Origin: Limnanthes douglasii subsp. nivea
Taxonomy: Eukaryota > Streptophyta > Magnoliopsida > Brassicales > Limnanthaceae
Assembly: GCA_036936605.1 (NCBI GenBank)
Contig: JAUPFV010000002.1
Span: forward strand, 266,980,770-267,044,769
Direction: 5' to 3'
DNA length: 64,000 bases
In this document: positions 33,156 through 45,864 of the stretch, in pieces
How the letters are laid out: every line of letters starts with the position of its first letter
Numbering within the stretch: position 1 is the first letter of the stretch
Notes under the pieces: generated by a model
The model's database searches: none
Seen by the model: only the letters and a program-made list of their open reading frames with translations
What the model was told of the DNA's origin: nothing
Program-made: the position numbers and the translations under genes

Positions 33156-33667
33156 CTAAAGAGTAACAATGTTTAGTTGTCTATTGACTTATTATTATTA
33201 CTCATACTTTCCCATTAACCACTAATTTGATACATTGATGATAAAACAATACCACTGCCTCCATTTTGTGTAACCAAGGTCACCTTAAAATGAAATTGTA
33301 AGAACTTGAATCATTAATGACCAAAATTGAACCGAGTTGGAAAAATATGAAGTGTGTAGTTATGATGACGACCTTACCAAACAATGTAAAACCAACTCTG
33401 AAAGTTGACAATGTAATAGACTTATAAATTAATATCCTAATAAAATTTAACATTGTCATAATTTATAATGAAGTATAGTGTTAACATTTAATCTCCATCA
33501 TTTTTTCTCAATTTAGTGAACTTGGATAGATATGAAAAGCTCGAAATCTGAATTTTGGCAGTGAACTTTACAAACATTTAAATTATCTCCTTAGAAAATA
33601 TGTTATGATATGCTTAAAAAAATTATTCATAAAATACCACCAGACCTAAACAATTGGATCTTACCCA

Positions 33668-34197
33668 AGGATGACAATAAGACGACTTTGAATCAACCCG
33701 AATATGACCAATATTTTTAAACATAAACCTGAACCCATCCTGCTTGTCTTGTCAGGTCAGTTTGCCTCACCCTATCCCTCTATATTTTTATTATATTATA
33801 TGAATTACCTCATTAAAAACCACTCCAACACTATCTTTTTAATTTATAATTTTGAAGTTTATTTTTTTTTACCATGTGTGACCTCATTCGGTACAAATTG
33901 ACACGATTCAAAACTCTTTAAATTTTTAAAAATAAAAAATTAACAAAATTATTATATGTTATATAAATATATTTTACATCAAGAGACATATTATAAATTT
34001 TATTTATATTTCTTTAGAATGTGTTAGGATGGGGTGGGGTGTTGAATGAAACACCCAGATTACCATATCTACTAGTCAAGGTTTTGAATCCTAGACTTGT
34101 ACTGCTACACATTCAGATCAAATAAAACGCATGGGATGAGGTAGCACAGGGTACGACAGGGTTAGTATGAGTGAGTCATAATTATTTACCATCCTTA
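33668..34197. mobile_element. possible hAT-like MITE
   Basis: Left AAGGATGACAATAAGACG and inverted right AAGGATGGTAAATAATTA form imperfect terminal repeats. The interior has CAACCCGA and GAACCCATCC near the left and GGATGGGGTGGGG in the middle, a composition seen in plant non-autonomous hAT-type elements. No TSD recognised. Confidence 0.35.
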
Positions 34198-36950
34198 ATT
34201 TTATCTTCCTCAATACAGTTAATTATAATTTTTTGAATTTTAAAGTAAGAGAAAATAATTGTCCAATTATATATTCTAATAGATATCATGACATTTCCAA
34301 TGATCAAACACATCATATTTCTATATAGATAATTATATTATAATATAGAATTTGGTTACCTAATGGTATAACTCGAACCTAACTTAAATGTCAATGAATA
34401 GTGAAATATTACTAAACACACACCACTTAATCTTATTTATTGTATAAAATAACATAAAGGGTTGAAGTTTTCAAGTTTTAAGTTTGGACAAACACTCATA
34501 TTGTCTGATTTATTGTAATATTTAACAGATACCTTTGGGCCAATGCACAATACATTACTTATGGAGAACAACTCTTTAAAGAAAACAATATTGGTTCACG
34601 GTCAAATATGAAAAATAACTAAACATTTATTTAGGCTGATCTGACTATTGAATGTCATACTTAGCATAAAACATTAAATACTACAATACATTTTTACATG
34701 AGTATGCGATGTTTGACTGCAAAAATGACATCATACAATGATTTTCTAACCGTAAAAAAACCGTGTACATAATCTTCCTTTGGAATGACTTATGTACAAA
34801 ACTACAATCTTTGACGTGAAAGTCCAAACTCATTTCATGTATGACTTGCAATATGAATGACTTTAATGAGATATATAGGTCATCAATATAGTCCTAAAGA
34901 ATGAATATATGAAGTTTCCATGTGAATCATGTTGAAAAATACTATCTCATACCAAAACTAACTTGTTTTATGTATTTCATCATAACATAAACATTTATGG
35001 AAGTAGTCAAGATGTGAAATATCCATAAAAAATATCACAGATATGAATATAAATTAATGACGTTCAAACTTCAAACCTGAAATGAACATCATTAAACATG
35101 CTGAATATCACTTCATACATCCTATGATCCAAGTGCTCAACGGTTATAGGTCATTACTCATGCATCCCGAAGGTTATACATTCACATCACTACCAAGTAT
35201 CCTAAAATACATGGAGTTGGGGAAATATAATCGTGCATCCTCTAATCACAAAAACACACATAAAAATATTCATGTTTATCTTAATCACGCAATTCATATA
35301 CGTTTGAATATACAACCTCATTGTAATAAATAAATATTAATCTTATACCACGTTATGAAAGGATTTGAGGTGGCACCGTAATGAGAAACTAGGCATATTT
35401 CAGCGAGCAAAAAGACTCGCCTCATCGCTCACACATTATAAAAGTTTTTACCTCATCCACATATATTTAGAGTAAATGAGCTACTATAAAATACGACTCA
35501 ATTAATAAAACAAAATTCATGATAAATAATTATTTAACATACAATTATATAATAGTATCATTGATTATATTATATAAATATCATTTGGGTCAATATGCAC
35601 TACAAGAGAGAGAAACCTATTACCAAACACTTATGTTATCAGTTGGAGAATATAAGAACATTGGATAATGATAAGGATAATATATTTTTAAAGTGAAATC
35701 CATATATATAGCCTTTAGTCACGAAACCTAATATCCTAAGGTTCTCACAAAGTGTTACCGTCAAAGAGAGAAAATATACACCATATCTTCTCATTCTTTT
35801 ACGGTTTATAACTTCATTAAAATTCATCGGATTAATAACTTCAAACCATCAAATTTCGTGAATATTTTAATCCATCAAAAAAATCATTAACGTTGCAAAC
35901 TCGTGCATTTTTATAAAATCTATAATCTTCACAACCAGAATTTCAATAGATCAATCAAAAGATAAATTTAGATAGTCTATAAATAATCTTTTAATTATAT
36001 TAGTTTTCTAAGATATAAAATAAATTATGCATGAATTAGGGATTAAGAAATGAATGCTCAAGTTTTTAGATTTAAAAATTGTTATTATAGGTATTGTTGG
36101 GCTCATTTTTTATCAATCAAAGTGTGTAAGACCGTCGTTTAGTATACCATGATAGGATTGTCCATAATGAATAAAGTATATAAGTGAATAGATTCTACAT
36201 TAAATGATATAGTTAAAAGTATTATCCCTCATATGTATTTTTCAGTTTTCTTCTAGAGAGAATAAAGTAAGTGTGCAGCATATCTTCTCAATATATTACA
36301 TACTAAAACAAAAACTAAGAAACCTTATAAGTGTTTATTGAGCGGAACCCAATTTAAAACATGTGTATATGTTTATGAGGATAATCAACCGAACAAAATC
36401 TTATTAGCCAAGAAAGCATTAGTTCGAGTCCCAAGTAAGTAGCTCTTACTTTATAGGTTATATCACGTGATTACAAGTTTTAATCTTCAAGTGAACCTAG
36501 ATGATAATTTTAGAGTTTTTTAGGATTTATAGACTGAAACGAAGGATTTGGATAACAATATTATCAGACCACTTTGGTCAGTCTTTCAAACTAATACACC
36601 AGTCATAGTTAGTAGGCTGATTATCTTTAACATGCTAAAAAGTATAGTATCTCAGACATACATTATATATATCCTTAATGCTGAATACTAGATTTTTGAT
36701 ATTATTCCCTATAATCAAACTCAACAACCTTAAGAAACCATGCAACCAAATGAACTTATTACGCCTACCCACTAGAGAAAGAATAAATAGTATGCCTTCA
36801 TATATTATGACATTTATAAATAAACATGATGAATATTTTTAGGATCTTAAAAGACGATCTAGTCAACTTCTATGATGCAACTAAAAGCTCAAATCTATAT
36901 TATGGATCAAAACAATAAACGTTGAATGAAAACATATGCAAGACAACTTA
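34198..36950. other. AT-rich intergenic DNA, nothing identified
   Basis: No coding similarity recognised on either strand. Frames at 35,082-35,333 and 35,639-35,827 show no motif or family pattern. Confidence 0.55.
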
Positions 36951-36954
36951 GTAT

Positions 36955-38160
36955 GAGATATTGTCCCATTACGCGAGGGGAAGAACGTTATTGGTTACAA
37001 AGGGATATTTAAATCAATTATAATACTTCACGAAACATGAAAGTATATAAAGCTCTTATTGTAGCCAAATGTCATACTCAACGTTAAGACATTGGCTATT
37101 ACGAGATATTTCTTTAGTTTAATCAAAAGACTCATTTATGATAATCATGGTTGGTTGCGTATTTCGATGTAAAACTTTATTAGATAGATTTTAAGATAAT
37201 ATTTTCTCAATGATAACATTGATGAAATAATTTATATGAAGTAACCTGTAAACTTCATTTTTGGTGATCCAAAATCGATGATGTGTAAACTAAAAAAACC
37301 CATATATTGACTAAAATATGGATTTTTTCAATGATACCACCAATTATTAAAAATCATTTTCTCAATTTGTTTGAGATTAATCTTATAAAATATTACGTTT
37401 TCACAAGTTCATTCGAATTGAACCAATCTATTTTGTATTGTATGTTATGATATACTCGGTACAAATAATATGGGTCTGCTATATGCCAATAATATTAATA
37501 TGTCAAAGAAATTTAATATGATAAATTTTAATTAGACATATTTTATATTAGAGATCTTGATTATTATGGATCACTCTCATGATATCCTAACTATATCACA
37601 AAAGGCATATATTGAGAATATAGGTGTTATAATATGGAAAACAACAACCCTATAGATACCCTATAGCCAAAGATAAACTCTCGCTAAACAAATACTTCAA
37701 AGTAGAATTAGAGACTCAGCTCGTGCATACCTATCTATATATTTTGGTTCTAATAAGTATATTATATTCTCAAGTGTGCACTAGGCAAAACATATCATCA
37801 CAGTAAGGATGTTGATAGGTATTTGAGGAATCCGGGCGTTGGTCATTGGACAATAATGACTAATAGTTGAAGAAACCAAATACTACATATTTACATACAA
37901 AAGATAAGACAACATAGAGATCATGGACTACTCAAATTTGATTATGTCATTTACGTGAATAAGAAGGTCTACAAATTGATACATATTTATTTTAGTTATC
38001 ATGAAAGAGTGTGAAATAAAATCTTGTTACATTATCCATCATGGAGACATAATACGTGTCATGTTTTGAAGCATCAAACCATGCATTAAGGTTAATACAA
38101 CTTTGTCAAAAGACTACATAAAGTCAAATAAATTGAAAAACCACTCATTCTCTTTTATGA
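36955..38160 (+). pseudogene. Ty1/copia reverse transcriptase-RNase H relic
   Basis: In shifting frames: LVPLREGKNVIGYKGIFKS (about 36,963), IYMK then FGDPKSMMCKLKKPIY (37,230-37,310), LTISQKAYIENIGVI (about 37,590-37,630), LRNPGVGHWTIM (about 37,825-37,855), and STMET-YVSCFEASNHALRLIQL (about 38,033-38,105). These follow copia order: RT start, palm, thumb (SQK-YI), connection (NPG-x-x-HW) and RNase H end (ALSTTEAEYIA). Many stops; ancient. Confidence 0.75.
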
Positions 38161-39783
38161 CAACATTATAACCTTCATGTTTTCATAAAATAACAACAAT
38201 TCAACTAAGTCTAAGACCATAGATATTAAGTTATTTTCTAAACAAATAATTCATAACACTCAAATCATAATTGAGCATATCAAAACCAACTCTATGGATG
38301 CATATTTGTTTCGGTCTTTTATGAACATCCCATTCGAATATGTGTTCTCAATTTGAAGGATATTTAAACTTAGTTGTAGTGTTATTTTTTGATAACCTTT
38401 GTTTAGTTATAGTTTAGTTTCACTTTATATTAACATTGCTGTTTATAAGCATACTTTTGGATATATTATACAATATAAGTTATACTCATTGAAATTTTTA
38501 AAATTAGTTTCCCACGTGCTTTGTATATGTATATTGAATTATAAAAAACCATTGCCAATCATGATACTTTTCGTACGCTGTTAGAGTCATATATGATGAA
38601 ATATAGTTATATGTTGCACACCTACGATATGAAGTCGCATGTTGGGTTTATATATTCTATGTAACGTGTCTTTAGGGACATTATAAGAACCGATAGCCAA
38701 TTATTGTATACTGCGTACACTTTCATGTTGATAATGTGCTTGCATTCAATTGGTGAATTACTGGTTGTTCTTTTTGGAAGAAAAAAGAAATGATCTCAAT
38801 TTAGTTAACTTAAGGTGGATGAGTTATGAATAAACATGTTAAAGGATTACATAGTCATGTGATTTCCACACTACATACTATAAGAAGTCGAAGTTTGTTT
38901 TAGATTATTATTGAAAATGTGATTTATGCGGAAAGGATTACACATAATGCATAATGTAGCTCAACTTTTTCACTCTTTTGCTGATTGTTATTTAAAATGA
39001 TATGAAATTTTAGTATTTGTTAATACAATAATATCTCTTAATGTACAATTCAAAAGATAAAGTCCGTACATATGATGATCCAAGTGGAAGACTTTAACGA
39101 TCTAATAAATTAGAATATCTTGGATAATGATGTATTAAACTAATATACTAAGATATTTTTTAAATTATTACCGTTATTGTGAAAACATACCCAACATTTT
39201 ATTCATCTTGATTTAGAGTTTATTACTTCATTAAATATATTGGACTAATAGCTCCACATAACTAATTCCCTAAAGTTTTATAATAATTAAAATGAAATCT
39301 TTTAAAAAGTAAACTCCGACATTAAAAGAGATTCTAAAATTTTCACTAACTCCAACCTCAACGAAAGGAAAAAAAATGAATTCGTGTAATATATAAATAG
39401 TGCGTTAGTTAGATTTAAATTTATTCTTTAATACATGTAATATATGAAATTCAAAATGAAGTCGCAATAATTTTAAAAGTAAAAGAAATTCCAATTTTAA
39501 TTAAGTAGTAAATTATGCTTTTTAATAATAAAAAAAATTGAAATATAATTTTTTTTATATGATATTAATATTTATTAAAATATTGATTTTATTTAACCAA
39601 AAGTTATTACCTAATTTCAATACTTTTAATAAAATATTAAATAATTAATGATTCCTCTTATTTTATGGTTAAATCAAAACTATTTAAAATTAATTATTGT
39701 TAATATAGATAGCTTCGAGTCATATGAATATAATTTTATATGATATTAATAATTTATTTTTTGAATGAGTATGTGGAACAATT
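38161..39783. other. AT-rich intergenic DNA left of the intact MULE
   Basis: No genes seen. This was, before the MULE insertion, the DNA directly upstream of the KNOX gene, so it may contain that gene's original distal promoter. No obvious TATA box near 39,700-39,783. Confidence 0.5.
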
Positions 39784-39792
39784 GAGAATTAA
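39784..39792 (+). repeat. MULE target site duplication, left copy
   Basis: GAGAATTAA, identical to 51,522-51,530. Nine bases is the classic length for Mutator-family insertions. Confidence 0.88.
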
Positions 39793-39941
39793 GGGAAATG
39801 ACACACTAAGTACCCTTTTGACAAACCTATTACAACCTAGTGCCCTTTAATGGATTAATGCTTACTAAATACCCATCTCATTAAACATATCCACTTCTAA
39901 TACCTTTTCTTTTTTTAATACCAAGATTACCCTCAACCTAG

Positions 39942-39950
39942 TATATAAGG
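39942..39950 (+). promoter_or_regulatory. TATA box of the transposase gene
   Basis: TATATAAGG, starting 149 bases from the left terminus. The decayed copy at 7.9 kb has TATATAAG at exactly the same offset (8098). Confidence 0.7.
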
Positions 39951-40114
39951 TTGATTTGTGAAAAAAAGGACCCCTTTTAGCTCCAGCATCTTCTTAATCA
40001 CTTTTGAATTTTGAATTTTGAATTTATTAGCCTCCTTTCTCTCTCCTCTCTCCTAAACTTTCAAACAACCCATTTTTCAAGAACGTTTCTTCGTATTCTA
40101 AAAACTACGGCTGA

Positions 40115-40370
40115 TCATATCACCTCCGGCGACCTTACGTTACCACCGGCGACCTTACGTTACTACCGGCGACCCATCTAGTAGCCTTATCGGAGTGTTC
40201 CGATCACCGGCGACTTTCAGAAAACATTTTTAACGTCGTAAGCCTCCTGAGAACTGTTTTGCACCGTTATATCCTCCTAGCTCCGATCCTGCTCCTCCTA
40301 GCTCCGATCTCAGCCTCCTAGACCACCGTACACAGCCTCCTAGCTCCGGTTGATAGTTTCGAACTCTTAG
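40115..40370 (+). repeat. minisatellites in the transposase 5' leader
   Basis: First, ACCGGCGACCTTACGTTAC-like units at 40,125-40,175, with further CACCGGCGAC at about 40,205. Then four units beginning CCTCCTAGCTCCGAT at 40,270-40,350. They are GC-rich against an AT-rich background. CACCGGCGAC also occurs on the minus strand in the leader of the protease gene at the other end of the element. Confidence 0.7.
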
Positions 40371-40390
40371 CCTGTCGTTACATTTTACAG

Positions 40391-41080
40391 GTGAGTAACA
40401 GAGTCGAGTTTTCAGTTTCGAAAACGTTTTTCCTTTTCGAAATCGATTATAACCTCTAATATAACGTGCGTTAATGGTAGGAAACTTATTTCCATCTGCT
40501 TCTGCTCAATCCAAAGTATCCAAACCGGCTCCGATCACATTCCGGTGAGAATTTTCATTCCCACACCTCTGTTTGAACCCTGATATTTATATGGTTCCTC
40601 CTTGCGATTTTACGCCTGCAATTCTATGCTTCAGGTTGCTAGATTACTACATACACCCTGATATGTTAGATTTGTTTGTACATTAAACCTGACTGCATAC
40701 ACCAAGCTATCTTAGTTTTGTCAGGTTGCTATGTGTGCTGATAAATAAACCATGGCTCCATATACCCTTATAGTTTAGGTACTTGATATTGCTATATGTT
40801 TCCAACCATCTCCTCTTCCTGCTATCTTACATATAACATGTTCATATATGTGTTTGAAAACAGATTATTATTCCATATACCACGATAGCTTATATATGCC
40901 AGTTTGCTATTTGTGCTGAAAAGTGACCATGACCGACATACCCTGATAGTTTAGGTATTCCAGTTTGCTATTTGTCCTTAAAATTGACCACCACCGAGAT
41001 TCCATGATATGTTAGGTATAGGATATTGCTATATCTGTTATACTATCAGTAACAGACTAACGAAAAGTCCTATAATTCAG
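40391..41080 (+). other. 5' UTR intron of the transposase gene, filled with about 60-bp repeats
   Basis: Donor TTACAG|GTGAGT at 40,390/40,391 and acceptor TTCAG|GGTACACAATG just before the start codon. The interior (about 40,630-41,050) is a degenerate tandem repeat of about 60 bp with ACCCTGATAGTTTAGGTA and CCAGTTTGCTATTTGTGCTG; the last three units are clearest at 40,861-41,040. The decayed MULE has the same acceptor context but a different repeat. Confidence 0.6.
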
Positions 41081-41088
41081 GGTACACA

Positions 41089-43471
41089 ATGTCTAGACCA
41101 AAAGTTTGCATTTTCAAACTTGGTACGGAGACAAGTATTGTTCCGCTGTCCGAATTTGTAGGCTTCGAGTCATTTCAACAGTACGTTGAGCAAACATGGC
41201 AAGGGCTTGTTAGAGGCAACTACAGCATAACGTACTCTTGCGGTGCTCAGAGTAATTGTATTTTTAATAAGGAGACCGATTTCATCGGGTTGGAATGTTA
41301 CCTCGATGTTGAGCGTTTGAAGAGTGTGTCATTTCTTATCCAAGAACATGTTGCTGATAAAGGCTCCGCCGTTAAACGTAAACAACCCGTTCAACTGTTC
41401 GAAGAATCCGATCACATACAACGAACCAGCGGTGAAAGCAGTACCTGTTTGGCCATTACAACCCCGAAAAAAAGACATCTAGCTACAGCGGGATGGGCTG
41501 AAGCTATCATTGGTGTTGGACAGTCATTTCCAGACGGTGCTCAAGGTCTGAGGTTATCCTTATCACGTTATGCATTAGAGAACGGTTTTGCGTTTAAGTA
41601 CATGCACAATACCTTTAACAAGATCACCGTTTATTGTGTAAACAAAGATTCGGATGGCTGCAAATGGAGGCTTTACGCTTCTGTCGATTGTAAGACCGGT
41701 ATGATGACAATTAAAAGATTCTTCAGTACCCACACGTGCAGTCCCGTGTTCACTAAGAAGAAAAGCCGGCATCTGTCCTCCGATTTGATTGCTGATGAAA
41801 TTCACGATTCTCTACGAAACAGCCATTCTTTAACAGCTAAGACTATACAGTCCACCATCAAGCAAGACTATGGTTTAGACGTTTCATATCGTCTATCTTG
41901 GAATGCGTTGGAGAAGGCCCGTCGCGCTGTGTTTGGAGATAGCAATACCTCTTTCGGATTGCTAAAACCATACTTCAAGAGGCTACATAGTCGTGACATC
42001 ACTACGGACTGTCGCCTGGATTTATCTCCCGGCAATGTTTTCCGTCGCTGTTTTATAGCATTTGGGGCGTGTCTTCAGGGTTTCCATTCGTGCCGCCCTT
42101 TGCTGTACGTTGACGGAACCCACCTGACAGGGAAGCACGGGGGCGTGTTGCTTTCGGCAGTGGCAAAAGATGGAAACAACGGTCAGTAAAGATATGACTC
42201 AATATACATTTGATCTGATAAATAAGCATACGTAGTTTGCGATTTAATAACACTGTCTGATAGTTCGTATTATATGCTTTGATATTTTAGTTATTACTGA
42301 TTGCTAGCTTGGTATGCTCTGTTTGCTAGATTTGGTTACACAGACTGCGATTTGTTAACTATTACACAAGCGAACAAAACATCGTTCTGTTAATGTACTT
42401 CTGTTTTTAAACTTATTTTCCATCCCAGGTCTTTTCCCCGTTGCTTTTGGTATATGTGGTAGTGAAGACTCGGACAACTGGTTCTGGTTTCTGGAAACTT
42501 TAAAACCTCATCTGCTAGGGCGCCAGATAACTTTCATTTCAGACCGCCATGCTGGTATTATTAGCGCTGTCGCAATTCTTTATCCTACTGACTACCACGC
42601 TTATTGCATCTTTCATCTTGTTCAGAACTTGAATAAAGCTCTTGAACACACTAACAGAGTCTACAAACAAGACATGCTAGCGATGTTTAAGAACTGTGCT
42701 TATGCCCCTACGGTCGATCTTTTTAATGAACGTTATGGTCAGTGGTTGCGCCAAGGCGGTAATCGTATTGAAAACTTCGTCAGGAATCTTGCCCCAGAAA
42801 AATGGGCTCAGGCATATGTGAAAGGCAAACGGTATGGGGCTATGGCATCGACAGCTGTTGAATCGTTCAATGGCCAGATTAAGAAGTTGTGCCATCTGCC
42901 TATAGTCGAATTAATCGACCGGATTAGAGCTCTTCTGATGACTCAAATGTCTCGACGTTTAGGAGAAGGCCAAAGTTGGAACACCCAATTGTGCCCCGAG
43001 TTTGACAAGATGTTCAAAGATAATGTACAATCCGGTCGGACATGGTTAGTTCGCAAGTCTTCTGCGGCTTATTTTGAGGTTTTATCGGACCCAGTCATGG
43101 TTGTCAACATACTGGATTTCAAATGCACATGCGGCTCTTGGCAGCAAGAATGTTTCCCTTGCGCTCATGCGTTGGCTGTAATTGCATCTATAAACGAAGA
43201 TCCTATGACGTTGGTCGAGCCGTTTTTCACTACAAAAAATTTCCTGTCCAGCTATTCATTTAACATACCCGCTATAACGGAGTTTGGTGAATCCAGTAGC
43301 GCAGATTGTGATGGAGAGCCCTTGGTGCTGCCCCCTAACGTTAAAAGACGACCCGGTCGTCCGAGGAAGAAGCGTATTCCATCAAGAGGCGAAATTTCCA
43401 GCAGCCAGTCCCGTTGTGGTCGCTGTTTCAAATCTGGCCATAATAGGAGGTCATGTGATGCTCCGTTCTAA
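41089..43471 (+). CDS. MULE transposase (MURA-like), 711 aa, two exons
   Basis: Exon 1 is 41,089-42,181 and exon 2 is 42,429-43,471. The donor G|GTCAGT and acceptor CCCAG|GTCTTTTCC restore DGNNG-LFPVAF, the usual family sequence. Domains: N-terminal CIFKLGTE region (1-85); MuDR-type DNA-binding domain (about 163-222) with a Cys/His set (YCVN, GCKWRL, HTC); DDE transposase core with D342 (YVDGTHL), D403 (SDRHAG), a CxxH motif (YCIFHLVQN) and E509 (AVESFNG); SWIM zinc finger with C597, C599, C609 and H611; an AT-hook-like RRPGRPRKK; a CX2CX4HX4C knuckle at 694-707. All catalytic and metal-binding residues are present and no stop interrupts it. It would bind the element's ends and cut and rejoin DNA in the nucleus. 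Confidence 0.93.
42182..42428 (+). other. transposase intron, similar to sequence at 45.6 kb
   Basis: 247-bp GT-AG intron, phase 1. The stretch 42,220-42,330 (TTTGCGAT...ACTGTCTGATA...TACTGATTGCTAGCTT) is clearly related to 45,600-45,720 in the 3' flank of the protease gene. Confidence 0.8.
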
Positions 43472-43569
43472 ACATTTTTAACCTACTTTTTCGTAACATT
43501 TTACATATCAAAGATAAGCACTCCTTATCTTTTAACGTCTGTTTTGTACAATTTTAACATTTACATGTT

Positions 43570-44120
43570 CCAGTTCTGTTTCTTATCCCCTATGATATCT
43601 ATTCACATGTACATTGCTATCTTTGGTGATATACTACGATAGCGACTCTTAAAACCATTGATAGATTCTAGATATTGCATCTGACAGATACATCAAACCT
43701 ATGTTTTTTGTTTCGGTTTACATCCATCTGATGCTATGCTCACATTAGTTATACTTGTACTTCAAATTATTCATGCCATGTTCATCTCAAATATAAGCAC
43801 TTCTTCTATTTCCACTTATGTTTAGTCCCCTGAAAGAATTGCCATGTTCATCTCAAAGATAAATCCATCTAACATGCCTTTACATCTAACAGATACATCA
43901 AAGTATGTTACTTACATTTATTTCGATGTACATCCATCTAACAGTACCTTTCGAATTATGTTTTTTTACACTTTTAATATTGACATGTAACCTGTATGTT
44001 TGGTTCAGACTATGATATCTATTAACGGCTACATTGCTATACACGCTGTTGTACTATGATAGACAAAATATGAAGCATTGATAGCTCGTCGATTCTACAT
44101 CTGACAGATACATAATTTTA
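43570..44120 (+). repeat. degenerate repeat array 3' of the transposase gene
   Basis: CTATGATATCTATT...TACATTGCTAT...TACTATGATAG occurs at about 43,588-43,642 and 44,008-44,062. CATCT(G/A)ACAGATACATCAAA...TACATCCATCTA occurs at about 43,679, 43,885 and (partly) 44,098. The motif TGATAT...ACATTGCTA(T/C) recurs in protease introns 1 and 2 in the same orientation. Confidence 0.75.
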
Positions 44121-44440
44121 TGTTTTCATACCTCCGATATGTTACTAGTCATACATTGCGATTTTGTTATATAACTGCAGTTAAAACTGCTTTCCTCAAC
44201 TGCAAGATATCTTATTATACCATACTGAGAAAAGCCATAGAACTGAAAATTCATTCAAACGCTAACATTAAAAACAGTGACTGGCTACATATAGTCCAAA
44301 TACACCAGCCCCCCCAAAAAATAACACTTCTGCACAGGGTTGGTGCAAGTTACAGTCCACAAAAAAAAGATAAACATACGTTAAAAACACCAAAATAGAA
44401 ACAAACAAGGAAATGAAACTACATCTAGAAACCTTATAAC

Positions 44441-44842
44441 CTAATCGGAGTCGTCTCCATTAGAGCCCTCGTCCTCTTCTTCTTCTTCGTCTTCTCCTTC
44501 TTCTTCTTCATCTTCAACTTCATCATCATCGTCAGAGTCCTCATCGTCTGCCTCTTCATCTTCATCATCGTCTTCCTCATCCCAAAATGGGTTAATGCTC
44601 TTACACCTCTTCCTTTTTGGCACCTTCTCATCGTCAGAAAGATACCAGTCTTCCATGGACCAAGAGTCCCATGAACCATACGGGTCTTCCTGTTCGTCAG
44701 ACCAGACAGACCATGCATCTTCTTCGTCGGAGGAGTACTCCGACGTCGTTGTGTGCTTGTAGGCCTTCTCGCATGAGTAGTAGTCAGAGGACCAGGCGTC
44801 GTCGCTGCTGTGGTGTGGGGAGAAGGGTGATGAAGGAGCCAT
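44441..44842 (-). CDS. small, extremely acidic protein of the MULE (133 aa)
   Basis: Open frame from the ATG at 44,842 to TAG at 44,441. The N-terminal half is rich in S, D, W and Y (SSDDAWSSDYYS, DAWSVWSDEQ, SWDSWSMEDWYLSDDE). A basic patch PKRKRCK at about 75-81 could be a nuclear signal. The C-terminal third is almost pure Asp/Glu (residues 88-128). The minus-strand TATA box CTATAAATAG lies about 100 bases upstream, so it has its own promoter. I do not recognise a family. Acidic tails occur in histone chaperones and activation domains; a role in binding chromatin or the transposase is only a guess. A frame shifted by one on the same strand is also long, which is a by-product of the GAA/GAT repeats. 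Confidence 0.75.
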   Translation of the reverse strand: MAPSSPFSPHHSSDDAWSSDYYSCEKAYKHTTTSEYSSDEEDAWSVWSDEQEDPYGSWDSWSMEDWYLSDDEKVPKRKRCKSINPFWDEEDDDEDEEADDEDSDDDDEVEDEEEEGEDEEEEEDEGSNGDDSD

Positions 44843-44942
44843 GTTTGGAGGAGCAGGCGTTTCAACTTAGGGTATACTATACTTTCTGGGTTTTTTTTTC
44901 CTTTACTTGTGAGTTTGTGAGTAATAGGTAGTCATATGCCCC

Positions 44943-44952
44943 TCTATTTATA
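44943..44952 (-). promoter_or_regulatory. TATA box of the acidic-protein gene
   Basis: CTATAAATAG on the minus strand, about 100 bases before the start codon, in an otherwise ordinary AT-rich context. Confidence 0.65.
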
Positions 44953-45864
44953 GCAAAACCCAGCTTCCAATGCTGAGTCCCCTTAAGCAACCATATTTTC
45001 TTTCACAACTTTAATGGCACACGTTCATTAAATGAATGTAATCATTCTTCTTCATCTACCCAATGTCTTTTCAATTTCAAACTAACCAATGGTTTGAACA
45101 CATTAATGTAGTACTGAGTAATGTGTGTGGTTAACAGTCCTTTCAACAAATTAATTGCATTTATCTACCAATAACCATGTTGTGCAGTCCATATATTTTA
45201 ATTTTGTGCATCACCAACCTGTTATGTGATATTTGCGAGTAATTCTGAATGGTAGATAAATGATATTACAAATTTAAAACCTTAATGGTATATCTATTTT
45301 TCCTGAACGATATCTTAAACTATACTTTATGGTTCGTAACAAAAAATTTCATAAATTATGATATGTTTCGTACTGCGATATTTTATTGAACCACCCCAGA
45401 TAGATTCTTCCTTAACCCCAGATAGACATTTTAGTCAACATTGATAGTTTATCTTATATTTGCAATATTGATATTTTAGAACAGTGGATCATTATTAATG
45501 TTGATTTTGTGTACAGATGCTTGCGTGGTGCTTTCTGGAGTGGCTATAGATTGAAGCAAGTGTCATTGCTAATACGTTTCAATATAAATATTGGCCTGAC
45601 TAATATGTATACATATTTTGCGATCAAATCAGACTGTCTGATATTTTGTATTAAATACTATGGTATTTCAGGTATTCCTGATTGCTAGCTTTGGAGGCTA
45701 TTTCAGATAGCTTAATTTAAACAGACTTTCCTTTGATAACTTTTTCCCAGCCTACTGCATCAACTAAAAAGTGCTTTTACATGTAAATTTCAGTCTACAA
45801 ACATAAATCATAGATGCTAATTTATGCGAAATATAGAAATTGGTACCAAAATGCCAGTTACATA
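44953..45864. other. noncoding region between acidic-protein promoter and protease 3' end
   Basis: No gene. It contains further TGATAG/GATAT-type motifs (about 45,300-45,480) and the segment 45,600-45,720 that resembles the transposase intron. It must hold the protease gene's 3' end signals. Confidence 0.6.

Noticed and set aside
35082..35333. 83-codon + strand frame
   Set aside because: No family pattern; random length for this base composition.
36405..36450. Pol III B-box-like TTAGTTCGAGTCCCA, possible SINE or tRNA
   Set aside because: No A box, no cloverleaf and no flanking duplication found.
44434..44931. A 143-codon minus-strand frame (Met/Lys/Thr-rich) and a 104-codon + strand frame over the acidic gene
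   Set aside because: By-products of GAA/GAT repeat runs read in other frames; only the 133-aa frame begins close behind the TATA box and has ordered composition.
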